Positions 1-10,291 of a DNA stretch of 64,000 bases are shown here, in pieces. Numbering within the stretch: the stretch's first letter is position 1; each line of letters opens with the position of its first letter. The notes under the pieces are model-generated. The model did no database searches, was not told where the DNA came from, and saw only the letters and a program-made list of their open reading frames with translations. Made by a program: the position numbers and the translations under genes. The stretch comes from Bacteroidales bacterium (GTDB taxonomy: Bacteria > Bacteroidota > Bacteroidia > Bacteroidales > P3): NCBI GenBank assembly GCA_017962615.1, contig JAGCUZ010000043.1, positions 1 through 64,000 of the forward strand. The letters are read 5' to 3'.

Positions 1-26
1 ACCAACTCCTTATCATCTATATACCT
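1..26. repeat. Inverted repeat arm, partner at 26967-26992
   Basis: The first 26 bases match the reverse complement of 26967-26992 at 24 of 26 positions (mismatches at 16 and 25). The partner lies in a hairpin beyond the 3916-residue gene. The arm begins at the very first base, so it may continue outside the window. It could be a dispersed repeat or the end of a larger unit; no transposase lies between the arms. Confidence 0.6.
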
Positions 27-58
27 TCTCTAAATGTACACTATATTTGGTGCGGAAA

Positions 59-144
59 GGGGGCGGTGAGGGGGACGGAAATGGGTGGTGAAGGGGCGGG
101 ATGAAGGGGGTGGATGGGTGGGGATTATGCGGGAGGGGACGGGG
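59..144 (+). other. G-run cluster in the leading intergenic region
   Basis: Bases 1-499 hold no gene. Between 59 and 144 the plus strand has eleven runs of three to five G (for example 59-63, 70-74, 93-96, 106-110, 120-123, 135-138, 141-144) separated by short loops, enough for several alternative G-quadruplexes. A C-rich counterpart lies at 26710-26741. A fragment of a repeat seen at 29375-29620 lies at 175-195. The rest, to the promoter at 500, is AT-rich with no hairpin or reading frame I can support. Confidence 0.6.
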
Positions 145-499
145 ATTTGACCGTTAATACACCTTTAAAAATGTGAACACGGATAACTCGGATAAGATAA
201 TGTTGCGATATCAGCACAGGATAATTATTGATATTTTTTTGATGAAGGGGGCGGGGGAAGACGGTTTTGCAGAGGGTTGTGAATCAGCAAACAACGAGTA
301 ATTGTTAATAACTTGTTGATAACTTTGCGGGAGGGTGTGTTATTTTTGGGGCTTTTGGCGACCTATTATATATAGGAGGGTTTTTAAATTTTGAAGTTTT
401 TAAAGGGATATTGTTCCCTTTTTGACGGGATATTGTGCTCTAAAGAAATCAATAATAAAAAAACACAACAAATATGAAGGCCAATTCATTTTTTATTCG

Positions 500-507
500 T
501 ATCTTTG
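500..507 (+). promoter_or_regulatory. Bacteroidota-type -7 box for the first T9SS gene
   Basis: TATCTTTG fits the TAnnTTTG -7 consensus and lies 62 bases before the ATG at 570. It sits inside the longer reading frame that opens at 474, which is the main argument that the protein starts at 570. TAACTTTG at 320-327 and TATTTTTG at 341-348 are weaker, more distant candidates. Confidence 0.7.
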
Positions 508-569
508 CACTCGTAAACGGAGGCGGGAGCCGCGCTAACGGAGGCAGACACCAAAACACACCAAAAACT

Positions 570-3500
570 ATGAATATGAAGACTAAACGAGGATTATGGA
601 AGGGGCTTATGATGGTTGCCGCCATGGTGGCGGGGATGGGCGGAGAGGCTGCAATGGCGCAAAACATCATCTACAGCACGGATTTTGAGAACCCTGCCAA
701 CGACGGCGAGTGGGTGCTGGAATGCGCAACGCAAGCCAACAGATGGTATATCGACACAGCCGAACACGCAACGGGCAGCCGAGGGCTGTACATATCGGCC
801 GACAGTGGGGCGTCGAGTTGCCTCATCAGCAGCCGCACAAGTGTTTCGTACGCCTACCATGATTTCGCAATCACTGTGCCATCGATGTACCAAATAAGTT
901 TCGACTGGCGTGGTTCCCTTTGCTTCGAATACATATACAACTATGCCAGAGTGTTTATTGCCCCGAGGGAGCAACTCGCCGAAGGAATCCTCCCTGACAC
1001 TGCACTGAGCATACCAAACCTCTTCTCGGCCACACCTGCAGGGTGGATTGAAGTAGGCCGTAACCCCAACGGCAGCATAGGCCCCTTGCAGACATATCTC
1101 TACTGGCAGAACCTCTCTTCTGAGGTATATGTAGACATGGGCACATGGCGGCTGGTGTTTATGTGGTGCAATCAAAGCCGGGGAGATGCCCGTTGCTCTC
1201 CCGTAGCCTGTATCGACAATGTAAGCATATTGAAAATCAATTGTCCACAACCAGGCAACCTCCAGTTTGTAGGCACTCCGTCGGCCGACAGCGTGACGGT
1301 GGAATGGACCAACACCTCGCTCAACTGCAACACGTGGCATGTAGCCTTGGTGCCGTGGGGCGACAGTGCCGACTCGTGCCGCGATATAATAACCGTGTAC
1401 GACACCTTCTGCACCATTACCGACCTGACCGGCATGATGGCCTACGACGTGTACGTGCGCAGCGTGTGCGGATGGGACACGTCGGGCTGGACGGGGCCGC
1501 TGCACTTCGCAACCAGTGCATACTCCATGCATACCAGCGGCATAGACACCATAACATCATGCCATGCCTTGATAACCGACGACGGAGGGCTTAACGGCAT
1601 CTACAGCAGCAACTGCAACGGAATGGTGATAGTGCACTCACCCGCGAGGGACTCGCAGATGTATATCATTGGCACATGCAGGTTTGATGAATATGGCGGA
1701 GATTACATACGCATATATGACGGAGCTGGGACGGCAGGCAACGATATACTGTTTAACTCGCAATGGGGCTACACCAGCTTCGGACCCCTGCTGTCGAGCG
1801 GCAACGCAATAACAATCCGCCTCATCACCAACAACAACTATGTATCATCTTGGGCCGAAGGCTTCAAGCTGTTTGTACGTTGCCGCGCAATATCGGAATG
1901 CCACGGGCCTTTGTTGCTCCAGGCAAGTGCCCTGAGCGACAGCTGCCAACTGCGATGGTCGGAGATATACCCCGGCACGCAATGGTGCGTGGAGACAGGG
2001 CCTCACGGCTTCGCGCCGGGCACGGGCGTACTCGACACGGTGAGAGACACCAGCTACCTGCTTACCGGCCTTGCACCATCGACGACCTACAACTGCTACG
2101 TGTGGGCCAGCTGCCACGGCACCCCAACCGACACAGCCATGGTGACCTTCACCACCAACTGCACGTCGCTGGCGAGGGACTCGCTGCCGCTTAGGGAGAA
2201 CTTCGACACCACGGGTCTGCCCGCCTGCTGGCGGTTCTGCTATTACCAGAACGGCAGGTGTTTCCTGAGCAACAACTACGCACGAACTGAGGGAAGAGGG
2301 GCCACGTCGGGGCCCTACAGCCTGCAGCTGAACACATCGACCAACACACAGGAGCCCGTAACGGCATCGTTCGCCATACTGCCCCTGCTGGACAGGGTGC
2401 CCAACGGCTTCGACCTGTCGTTCATGATGTACAACACGCCGGGGTCCAGTGCTAGCGTGGTGACAATGTCGGACCCCGACGACTCGACCACCTACAACGA
2501 AGTCAGCACCGTGCTGTCCGACGGCTCATACCAATGGCGCGAGGTGGTTGTTGCGCTCAACAACCTGCCCGCGGGGCACCGCTTCGTGGCATTGGCCGCC
2601 ATGGGCAGCACACGCACGCTGTGTATAGACGACGTGCTGCTTGCACCGCACAACAACTGCCGACGCCCGCAGAGCCTCGCCATGGTTGACAGCGCCACCA
2701 CCGACAGCACCACGGTGACATGGACCAACACCGACCTGGGCATAGGCATGTGGAACCTTGCCCTTGTGCTGCCCGGCGGCAACCCCGACACATGCGGCAG
2801 CATAGTTACAGCTCTCGACACGGTGTACACCTTCACCAACCTGCCCATAGGCGTGCACGACGTATATGTGCGCAGCTACTGCGGCAGCCAGACGTCGGAG
2901 TGGTACGGGCCGCTGACCATAGGCGTAAACCAATATGCCATGCGGTGGCGCAAGTGGGACACCATCACCACCTGCGGGGTGCTGGTTACCGACAACGGCG
3001 GCATAAACGGCCGCTACTACGGCCACAACAGCGACACCCTGACTGTGCGCATAGGCGCGTGGGACTCGGTGATGCTCATCAGCGGCAGCTACACCACCGA
3101 AACCGGCTACGACGGTCTCACCATATACGAGGGCGAAGGCACGAGCGGCACCATGATAGGCCTATACCACGGAAGCGGGACGATAGAGCCGTTCACTACG
3201 GGCGCGAGCGCCGTGACGCTGGTTTTCACATCCGACGCCGGAGGCAACCTGGCGGGGTACGACATCAGCGTGAGATGCGTGAGCCCGTCGGCCTGCAACG
3301 CACCGGTGCGGCTCGCCGCAGAGCCGCTGGTTGACAGCTGCACGGTGCGTTGGAGCGAGTTTGGCAACTCCACCAGCTGGGGACTGGAATACGGCCCGCA
3401 CGGCTTCGCACCCGGAACCGGAACCGCAGCGACAGCTGCCGACACCTCATACACCATCACGGGACTACGCAACAACACTACCTACGACTGCTATATATGG

Positions 3501-4664
3501 GGCTACTGCCAAGGCGGAAGCACCAGCGACACGGCCCTTATCACCTTCAGCACCCTGCCAGGGCGGCCCGTCGACACCCTACCCTACCGCTGCACCTTCG
3601 GCGACCCCGTGATGCGGAGCGAATGGGGGCTCGTAAACAGTTTGATGAAGAACAAATGGTGCATCGACACTGCTATGCAGCGAAGCTCGGCCGACAACTA
3701 CAGCCTGTATGTAACATACGACGGCGTTACATGCGTATGCAACTACATGTTTCCGGCGTACGCCTACGCCTACCGCACCTTCCGCCTCGACGCAGGGCAT
3801 TACCTGTGCAGCTTCGACTGGATAGACAACCACATAGACACCAACTGGGGCTTCATGCGTGCAGCGATAATGCCCGACAGCATACCGCTCAACGAGAGCA
3901 GCGCCTGCGGCTTCGGGATGAGGAGCGTGCCCGCCGGAGCCATAGCCCTGGACGGCGACACGGCGCTGTACGACAACCTATACACACCGGCATGGCACAC
4001 CTGCCGACATAGCTTTGCCATTGCCGAGCCAGGCATATACAAGCTTGTCTTTGCATGGCAGAACAAAGGCGACGGAAACCCGGCGGTACCAGGCCCCCTG
4101 GCCATCGACAGTGTGTGCCTAATCGTTGACAGCTGCGAGAGGCCAACGGAGTTGTCGGAAGCAGCCGGCCCGACGGACGCAACACTGTTCTGGGTAGGCT
4201 ATGGCACCTTCGAGATAACCTATAAGGAGGCCACGGCGGCCGAATGGGGCGACACCGTACTGACCACCGGAACCGACACCACAATTGCAAACCTGACGCC
4301 CGGCACTGCCTACCTGTGGCGCGTGCGCAAGGTGTGCGACGAAGGGTGGGCCAGCGAGTGGGCCACGTCGAGCTTCACCACGCCGCAGCGCGAGGGCATT
4401 GACGCAACCGCGGAGGGTGTGAGCGTAGACATACATCCCAATCCAACGACGTCCGACGTGGGAGTGGTGGTGACCGTGAGCGGCGCGGAGGGACCGACCA
4501 CGGTGACGCTAATCGACGTTGCGGGACGCATACTGCAAAGGCACAACGCCACGGCAACCGACCACACCGTGCAGCTAAGCCTTACCAACATTGCCCGCGG
4601 TGCCTATTACATAACGGTGGAGACCCCGAAAGGCTCGACAACAAAGAAACTAATAATCAAATAA
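570..4664 (+). CDS. Multidomain T9SS-sorted surface protein (FN3 and CUB-like)
   Basis: Predicted secreted protein of 1364 residues. A signal peptide (about 1-31, ending ...AMAQ) is followed by an anchor-J-like sandwich (about 31-215), FN3 (223-313), a CUB-like domain with a DDGGLNG motif (318-440), FN3 (440-530), a second anchor-J-like domain (530-694), FN3 (695-787), a second CUB-like domain (788-905), FN3 (906-997), a third anchor-J-like domain (1003-1185), FN3 (1186-1273) and a T9SS type A sorting domain (about 1284-1364) starting IHPNP and ending KKLIIK. The frame is open from 474, but a promoter -7 box lies at 500-507 and the signal peptide begins near 570, so 570 is chosen. The next gene follows after 12 bases and is a paralogue. 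Cell-surface adhesin or binding role is inferred; no catalytic motif is seen. Confidence 0.85.
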   Translation: MNMKTKRGLWKGLMMVAAMVAGMGGEAAMAQNIIYSTDFENPANDGEWVLECATQANRWYIDTAEHATGSRGLYISADSGASSCLISSRTSVSYAYHDFAITVPSMYQISFDWRGSLCFEYIYNYARVFIAPREQLAEGILPDTALSIPNLFSATPAGWIEVGRNPNGSIGPLQTYLYWQNLSSEVYVDMGTWRLVFMWCNQSRGDARCSPVACIDNVSILKINCPQPGNLQFVGTPSADSVTVEWTNTSLNCNTWHVALVPWGDSADSCRDIITVYDTFCTITDLTGMMAYDVYVRSVCGWDTSGWTGPLHFATSAYSMHTSGIDTITSCHALITDDGGLNGIYSSNCNGMVIVHSPARDSQMYIIGTCRFDEYGGDYIRIYDGAGTAGNDILFNSQWGYTSFGPLLSSGNAITIRLITNNNYVSSWAEGFKLFVRCRAISECHGPLLLQASALSDSCQLRWSEIYPGTQWCVETGPHGFAPGTGVLDTVRDTSYLLTGLAPSTTYNCYVWASCHGTPTDTAMVTFTTNCTSLARDSLPLRENFDTTGLPACWRFCYYQNGRCFLSNNYARTEGRGATSGPYSLQLNTSTNTQEPVTASFAILPLLDRVPNGFDLSFMMYNTPGSSASVVTMSDPDDSTTYNEVSTVLSDGSYQWREVVVALNNLPAGHRFVALAAMGSTRTLCIDDVLLAPHNNCRRPQSLAMVDSATTDSTTVTWTNTDLGIGMWNLALVLPGGNPDTCGSIVTALDTVYTFTNLPIGVHDVYVRSYCGSQTSEWYGPLTIGVNQYAMRWRKWDTITTCGVLVTDNGGINGRYYGHNSDTLTVRIGAWDSVMLISGSYTTETGYDGLTIYEGEGTSGTMIGLYHGSGTIEPFTTGASAVTLVFTSDAGGNLAGYDISVRCVSPSACNAPVRLAAEPLVDSCTVRWSEFGNSTSWGLEYGPHGFAPGTGTAATAADTSYTITGLRNNTTYDCYIWGYCQGGSTSDTALITFSTLPGRPVDTLPYRCTFGDPVMRSEWGLVNSLMKNKWCIDTAMQRSSADNYSLYVTYDGVTCVCNYMFPAYAYAYRTFRLDAGHYLCSFDWIDNHIDTNWGFMRAAIMPDSIPLNESSACGFGMRSVPAGAIALDGDTALYDNLYTPAWHTCRHSFAIAEPGIYKLVFAWQNKGDGNPAVPGPLAIDSVCLIVDSCERPTELSEAAGPTDATLFWVGYGTFEITYKEATAAEWGDTVLTTGTDTTIANLTPGTAYLWRVRKVCDEGWASEWATSSFTTPQREGIDATAEGVSVDIHPNPTTSDVGVVVTVSGAEGPTTVTLIDVAGRILQRHNATATDHTVQLSLTNIARGAYYITVETPKGSTTKKLIIK

Positions 4665-4676
4665 AACACTTGCACA

Positions 4677-7600
4677 ATGAGAAGCGACACATATATTTAC
4701 CAGAAAGTTCGCAGCCTCGGCCTGCGAGTGATAATGCTGCTTGCCATGGTGGCGGGGATGGGCGGAGAGGCTGCAATAGCGCAGAACTTCAGCTACAGCA
4801 CAGGGTTTGAGAACCCCGCCGACGACAGCGTATGGACGCTGTTAGGCACCAACCAGGGCAACAAATGGCATATCGGCACCGCCGATCACGCCTCGGGCAA
4901 CCGAGGGCTGTACATATCATGCGACATGGGTGCCACCAACAACACAACCAGCACCGCAGCAAGCGTGTCGTATGCCTACTACGGCTTCACTCTCACAACC
5001 ACGACAGCATGCCAAGTGAGCTTTGACTGGAAGTGCGATGGCGACCGATACAATTACTATATAAGGGTGTTTATAGCACCACAGTCGGACACCCTTCACG
5101 CCGGTATATACCCTGGTACGGCAACCAACCCTACACAATTCAGCCAAGAGCCTGCACCTGCCGGATGGATTGACATCAGCGATGGATACCAATACTGGGA
5201 CATGGAATGGAACAACCTATTCAGAAGCACGGAGTGGCAACACTGGTTCAAGCAGCTGTACGTGCCCCTCGGCTCATGGAACTTAGTGTTTGTGTGGTGC
5301 AACAGTATCGGTCAATCTTACGGCCATGGAGCCAGTATAGACAACGTAAGCATTGTACAGCCAAACTGCCTAATGCCCAGCAACCTGCAATTGGTGGGAA
5401 ACATGTTGACCGACAGCATCACGGTGGCATGGAACAACCACGCGCAAGGCTGTAACACATGGGAGGTGGCGCTGGGGCCATGGGGTAATAGTGCCGACTC
5501 GTGCCATAATAGAACAACCGTGCACGACACCTTCTGCACCCTGACCAACCTGACCAACGGCATAGACTACGGCGTGTATGTGCGCAGCGTATGCGGCAAC
5601 GACCCTTCGCTTTGGCTCGGGCCCATACGCATCATTCCCGGCCTGCACACCATGCGTACAGGCCGCACCGACACCATAACGGCCTGCCTTGCCGCAATAT
5701 TTGACGACGGAGGGCTTAACAGCAACTACAGCAGCAACAGCAGCGGAACGGTGATAGTACGCTCGCCAGCGAGGGATTCGCTGCTCGAAATAACCGGCAC
5801 ATACGACATAAGCGGTACACTACGCATATACGACGGCGAGGGTGCCACAATCTCAGATGCGCTCTTTGACTCGCATCGCTCATATAACAACACAATCGGA
5901 CCAATATTATCGAACAGCAATGCCGTAACCATCCAGTTTGCAGCTGGAAACATTACCTTGGAAGGTTTCGAGATATTTGTACGCTGCCGCACCGCACCCG
6001 ACTGCCACAAGCCGATAAACCTCCGTGCATGGCCGCTCAGCGACAGCTGTATGCTTACATGGATAGAGCCACAAAGGTCGCTATGGTGCATGGAGTTCGG
6101 GCCGCGAGGCTTCGCGCTTGGCACCGGTGTGCACGACACCATCAGCGACACCAGCTATCTGTTTACCGGCCTTACGCCATCGACAAGCTACGACTGCTAT
6201 ATGTGGGCCTACTGCCCTGGAGGCACCGCCTTCGACACGGCAAAGGTTACCTTTACCACCCACTGCACACCTCTGCCGAGGACGTCGCTGCCTTTGTGGG
6301 AAAACTTCGACACAGGCACGCTACCCGCCTGCTGGCGGTTCTATTACTACAGAAACAACCGCGTCACCCTCAGCAACAGCTATGCCGGCACCTACAGGCA
6401 GATGTCGACATCAGGGTTCTACTCCATGCAGTTGCAGACAAACACGACCAGCTCATGGTCCCCCGTGTCAGAGTCCTACGCCGTACTGCCCAAACTGGAC
6501 GGGACGGCCGACAGCCTCGAACTCAATTTCAGATTCTATAATCAACCAGGAACCAGCAACACCGTAAGCGTGGTGACGATGAAAGACCCTGACGATTATA
6601 CAACCTACAACGTCGTACGCACGATTGCATCTGACGGTTCCAACATGTGGAGCGAAGAGGTGGTTGCGCTCAACAACCTGCCCGCGGGGCACTGCTTCGT
6701 GGCGCTGGCCACAACGGGCTACACCCACTCGGTGTATATCGACGACGTGATACTCGAACCCCACAACAACTGCCGCCGCCCGCAAAACCTTGCCCTTGCA
6801 GGCACTGCAACCACCGACAGTGCCACGGTGACCTGGTCGTGCAACGACACCAACGCGGCAATGTGGGAGCTTGTCATAGTACCCGTCAGAACCAGTCCCG
6901 ACTCGTGCGCCGTCATCGACACCTCGTTCAACACACGGCACACTTTCACCAACCTGCCTTTAGGCATATTCGACATCTACGTGCGCAGCAACTGCGGCAC
7001 GCGCAACTCTAACTGGTACGGTCCGCTGACCATAAGCACCAACATGCATATAATGCGGTACCGCCAATGGGACACCATCACAACCTGCGGGGTTCTTATA
7101 GCCGACAATTGCGGCACCAACGGGACCTACTACGGCAACAGCGACGACACCCTTACCATGCGCCTGGGCGCATGGGACTCCATCATGTACATCAGCGGCA
7201 GCTATAACATAGAGTCCTGCTGCGACTACCTAGCCATCTATGAAGGCGAGAGTACGCGGGGCACCCGGATAGGCGTTTTCAGAGGCGGCGGAACAATAGG
7301 GCCGCTCATCACCACCGCCAACGCCATAACGCTGCATTTCCACTCAGATGCCGGAGGAACTGCATCGCCAGGCTTCAGCCTCTACGCAGGGTGCACCCGG
7401 CCGCTAGAGTGCCACGCCCCTGCACGGCTCACCGCCGAGGCACTGGTGGACAGCTGCACGGTGCGTTGGAGCGAGCTCGGCACCTCCGGCAACTGGGAGC
7501 TGGAATACGGCCCCCAAGGGTTTACGCGGGGAAGCAACCCCGTGACCATGGTTGCCGACACCACCTACACAATCACAGGCCTGAACAACAACACAGTGTA

Positions 7601-9533
7601 CGACTGCTACGTGTGGGGCTACTGCCAGAACGGCAACACCAGCGATACCGCCCTCATCACCTTCAGCACCCAGCCCGGACGGCCGGTGGATACCCTGCCC
7701 TACCGCTGCAGCTTCGGCGACTCGGTGATGCGGACCGAGTGGGGACGCGTCAACGGCTCGGAGCGAAACAGATGGTATATAGGCACCGCCGCCAACAGCG
7801 GCACAGCCAACAACTACTGCCTTTATATATCGTATAATTATGGTGCCGACTATAGCTACGACGGCTCTGTAAGCTCTTACGTCTACGCCTACCGCACCTT
7901 CAGCCTCGACACCGGCGACTACATATGCAGTTTCGACTGGCACGGTGCTCTCAACAACCCCACCCAAGACTTTATGCGTGCAGCCCTCGTGCCCGACGGC
8001 ATTCCGCTACGCGCCGGCGAAGCCTGCGGCTTCGCCTGTCAGAGCCTGCCCCGCGGAGCCATTGCCCTTGACGGCGGCTCGGCCTTGATGGGACAATCCC
8101 CTTGGCAAACCCACCAAGAGGCCTTCACCGTCACCACCCCAGGCCTATACAAACTCGTGTTTGCATGGCACAACCAAGGGCACTTCAACCAATACGAAAA
8201 CACCGCAGCCATCGACAACGTGAGCCTGGCCTTCAACGGCTGCCCGCCTGTAACCAACCTTGGCACAACCTCTACGGCGACGTCGATAGCAGCATCGTGG
8301 ACACCAGCAGGCAGCGAAACCAGCTGGGCGGTGGAGTGGACACCCGAAAGCAGCTGCCTTGCATGCAGCACAGTGCGGGCCGTTGTCAACACCCCTGCGG
8401 ACACTCTGGCGCAACTTGCCAACGGCGTGCAGTACCTTTGTCAGGTACGGCCTATATGCCAAGCCGGCGACACCGGTCTGGCCGTCGCCACGACAGCCAC
8501 CACCCTGTGCGACACCATAGTCGTAACCGCACATGGCTGGGGTGAAAGCTTCGAGAACTTCACAACGCTGCCGCCATGCTGGGCCGAAGACCCCTTCGGC
8601 ACACATTGGGAGCTCGACGACATGCAATATTACAACGGTCAGGAGCATGCGCCACACGACGGCCTAAAGGCCTTAAAGCTGCATGCCTGCTACGGGAATT
8701 GGTCCGACCTCGTAACGCCCACGCTCAACCTGCACGACCTGATTATTCCCAAACTGATATTCTGGCAAGTGCGGCAGCCCCAGGCGGCCAACCACGACGA
8801 GTTGCGCATAGCCGTGCGCAGCGGCGACACAGGCAGTTGGCGAGTCATTGCCACCTACAGCGACGAGTGCTACACCTGGCGCCGCGAAGCGGTGTCGCTG
8901 CCAGCCGACAGTGCGGTGCAGGTGTCGTTCCTCGGCATAGGCAACGGCGGCCTCGGCGTACTGCTCGACGACATATCAATAGTTGACTACATCTACGTCG
9001 AGTGCGACCCGCCCACGGGGCTGACTGAACAAGTCACCCAGACCGACGCACTGCTTACCTGGGAGGGCGACGGCATCTTTGAGGTGACCCACAAAGCCGC
9101 CGCCGACACGGTATGGAGCGACACGGTTACGACCGGCCTGAATGCCCATAACCTCGTAGGCCTTACACCCGCCACCGCCTATCAATGGCGAGTGCGTAAA
9201 GTTTGCGAAAGCGAACTGATAAGCGAGTGGGCTACATCGAGCTTCACCACGCCGCAGCGCGAGAGCGTTGACGCTGCCACGGAGGGCGTGAGCATAGCCA
9301 TACATCCCAACCCCACGACGCCCGACGAGGGAGTGGTGGTAGCCGTGAGCGGCGCTGAGGGGCCGACCACGGTGACGCTAATCGACGTTGCGGGACGCAT
9401 ACTGCAGCGGCACACCGCCACGGCAACCGGCCGCGCCGTGCAGCTAAGCCTTGCCAACATTGCCCGCGGTGCCTGTTACATAACGGTGGAGACCCCGAAA
9501 GGCTCGGCAACAAAGAAGCTTATTATCAACTAA
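4677..9533 (+). CDS. Multidomain T9SS-sorted surface protein, paralogue of the preceding gene
   Basis: 1618 residues with the same order as its neighbour: signal peptide ending ...AIAQ near 36, anchor-J-like, FN3 and CUB-like domains alternating, then a T9SS type A sorting domain (about 1535-1618, IHPNP to KKLIIN). It carries one extra anchor-J-like domain at about 1280-1443 and an additional FN3 before it, which explains the larger size. The signal-peptide end and the sorting domain are almost identical in DNA to those of the upstream gene, while the middle has diverged, so the pair arose by tandem duplication with later exchange at the ends. It starts 12 bases after the upstream stop and is probably co-transcribed. 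Ligand unknown; many paired Cys suggest a disulphide-stabilised extracellular protein. Confidence 0.85.
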   Translation: MRSDTYIYQKVRSLGLRVIMLLAMVAGMGGEAAIAQNFSYSTGFENPADDSVWTLLGTNQGNKWHIGTADHASGNRGLYISCDMGATNNTTSTAASVSYAYYGFTLTTTTACQVSFDWKCDGDRYNYYIRVFIAPQSDTLHAGIYPGTATNPTQFSQEPAPAGWIDISDGYQYWDMEWNNLFRSTEWQHWFKQLYVPLGSWNLVFVWCNSIGQSYGHGASIDNVSIVQPNCLMPSNLQLVGNMLTDSITVAWNNHAQGCNTWEVALGPWGNSADSCHNRTTVHDTFCTLTNLTNGIDYGVYVRSVCGNDPSLWLGPIRIIPGLHTMRTGRTDTITACLAAIFDDGGLNSNYSSNSSGTVIVRSPARDSLLEITGTYDISGTLRIYDGEGATISDALFDSHRSYNNTIGPILSNSNAVTIQFAAGNITLEGFEIFVRCRTAPDCHKPINLRAWPLSDSCMLTWIEPQRSLWCMEFGPRGFALGTGVHDTISDTSYLFTGLTPSTSYDCYMWAYCPGGTAFDTAKVTFTTHCTPLPRTSLPLWENFDTGTLPACWRFYYYRNNRVTLSNSYAGTYRQMSTSGFYSMQLQTNTTSSWSPVSESYAVLPKLDGTADSLELNFRFYNQPGTSNTVSVVTMKDPDDYTTYNVVRTIASDGSNMWSEEVVALNNLPAGHCFVALATTGYTHSVYIDDVILEPHNNCRRPQNLALAGTATTDSATVTWSCNDTNAAMWELVIVPVRTSPDSCAVIDTSFNTRHTFTNLPLGIFDIYVRSNCGTRNSNWYGPLTISTNMHIMRYRQWDTITTCGVLIADNCGTNGTYYGNSDDTLTMRLGAWDSIMYISGSYNIESCCDYLAIYEGESTRGTRIGVFRGGGTIGPLITTANAITLHFHSDAGGTASPGFSLYAGCTRPLECHAPARLTAEALVDSCTVRWSELGTSGNWELEYGPQGFTRGSNPVTMVADTTYTITGLNNNTVYDCYVWGYCQNGNTSDTALITFSTQPGRPVDTLPYRCSFGDSVMRTEWGRVNGSERNRWYIGTAANSGTANNYCLYISYNYGADYSYDGSVSSYVYAYRTFSLDTGDYICSFDWHGALNNPTQDFMRAALVPDGIPLRAGEACGFACQSLPRGAIALDGGSALMGQSPWQTHQEAFTVTTPGLYKLVFAWHNQGHFNQYENTAAIDNVSLAFNGCPPVTNLGTTSTATSIAASWTPAGSETSWAVEWTPESSCLACSTVRAVVNTPADTLAQLANGVQYLCQVRPICQAGDTGLAVATTATTLCDTIVVTAHGWGESFENFTTLPPCWAEDPFGTHWELDDMQYYNGQEHAPHDGLKALKLHACYGNWSDLVTPTLNLHDLIIPKLIFWQVRQPQAANHDELRIAVRSGDTGSWRVIATYSDECYTWRREAVSLPADSAVQVSFLGIGNGGLGVLLDDISIVDYIYVECDPPTGLTEQVTQTDALLTWEGDGIFEVTHKAAADTVWSDTVTTGLNAHNLVGLTPATAYQWRVRKVCESELISEWATSSFTTPQRESVDAATEGVSIAIHPNPTTPDEGVVVAVSGAEGPTTVTLIDVAGRILQRHTATATGRAVQLSLANIARGACYITVETPKGSATKKLIIN

Positions 9534-9545
9534 AACTTCCATACA

Positions 9546-10151
9546 ATGAGAAACACCATGTTGCGCAACGCGCTTATTGCCACGGTATTGCTGCTCATGC
9601 CGTTTTACGTCCAAAGCCAGATTCCCAAGGTAGAGCCCGCCAGCAAGATGATACTGCCCACAGGACCCAAGAACGACATAAAGATCACGTTGCTGTCGCT
9701 TGGCAGCGGGTCGACGCGCATCACCTACGAGCGTGCAACGGCGCCGCGGCAGAGCGCCGAGCTCACCGTTGGCATCATCGGGCTCGGCTTCGACATCATG
9801 AACCATGCCGATCCGGGCGGCATCTTGCTGAAGGCCGCCTACAAGTGGAACCTGGCCCCGATGATGAGCGCCAACAGCACGCTGGCGGGCTTCTATGTGA
9901 AGCCGGAGCTTGTCTATGCCAACTACGGCTACTGCCACGAGGGCATTGCCGGCCACACGTCGCAGACGGCGCTGCTCGGCGAATGCGGCTACCAGCTGAT
10001 AGTGCGCTGGTTTGTCTTCGACATCTACGCGGGCGTCGGCCCCACCTTCGGCACCGGCAACGCCGACAACTACTACCACAGCTTCATGCGCTTCCCCGCC
10101 GACGGCTTCATGGCCTTCACCTCGGGGTTCAGGATAGGCTACGCTTTCTGA
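9546..10151 (+). CDS. Small outer-membrane beta-barrel protein
   Basis: 201 residues: signal peptide (about 1-25, ending YVQSQ), then alternating hydrophobic strands and a C-terminal Phe after an aromatic-rich last strand (FRIGYAF), the usual outer-membrane barrel signature. Size and strand pattern resemble DUF3575/OmpW-like small barrels, but I cannot name the family from sequence alone. It begins 12 bases after the second T9SS gene and is followed at once by a terminator hairpin, so it closes a three-gene operon. A role as outer-membrane partner of the two surface proteins is inference from position only. Met5 is an alternative start. Confidence 0.7.
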   Translation: MRNTMLRNALIATVLLLMPFYVQSQIPKVEPASKMILPTGPKNDIKITLLSLGSGSTRITYERATAPRQSAELTVGIIGLGFDIMNHADPGGILLKAAYKWNLAPMMSANSTLAGFYVKPELVYANYGYCHEGIAGHTSQTALLGECGYQLIVRWFVFDIYAGVGPTFGTGNADNYYHSFMRFPADGFMAFTSGFRIGYAF

Positions 10152-10157
10152 TAGATG

Positions 10158-10181
10158 GTGAGCACCAAGAGCTCACTTTTT
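10158..10181 (+). terminator. Rho-independent terminator of the T9SS adhesin operon
   Basis: Stem GTGAGC (10158-10163) / GCTCAC (10171-10176), 7-base loop, then five T. It lies seven bases after the stop codon of the barrel gene. Confidence 0.75.
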
Positions 10182-10291
10182 AAGACCACGAATTGCCAGA
10201 ATAACACGAATACCGGTTCGTTAGATGAAGAAAAGCCCGTGGCTTTATCGATAGCGATGCGGAGAACGATTCGTTATTAATGGCAATACCT

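Noticed and set aside
474..569. N-terminal extension of the first adhesin
   Set aside because: A -7 promoter box lies at 500-507 within it and the signal peptide begins near 570.
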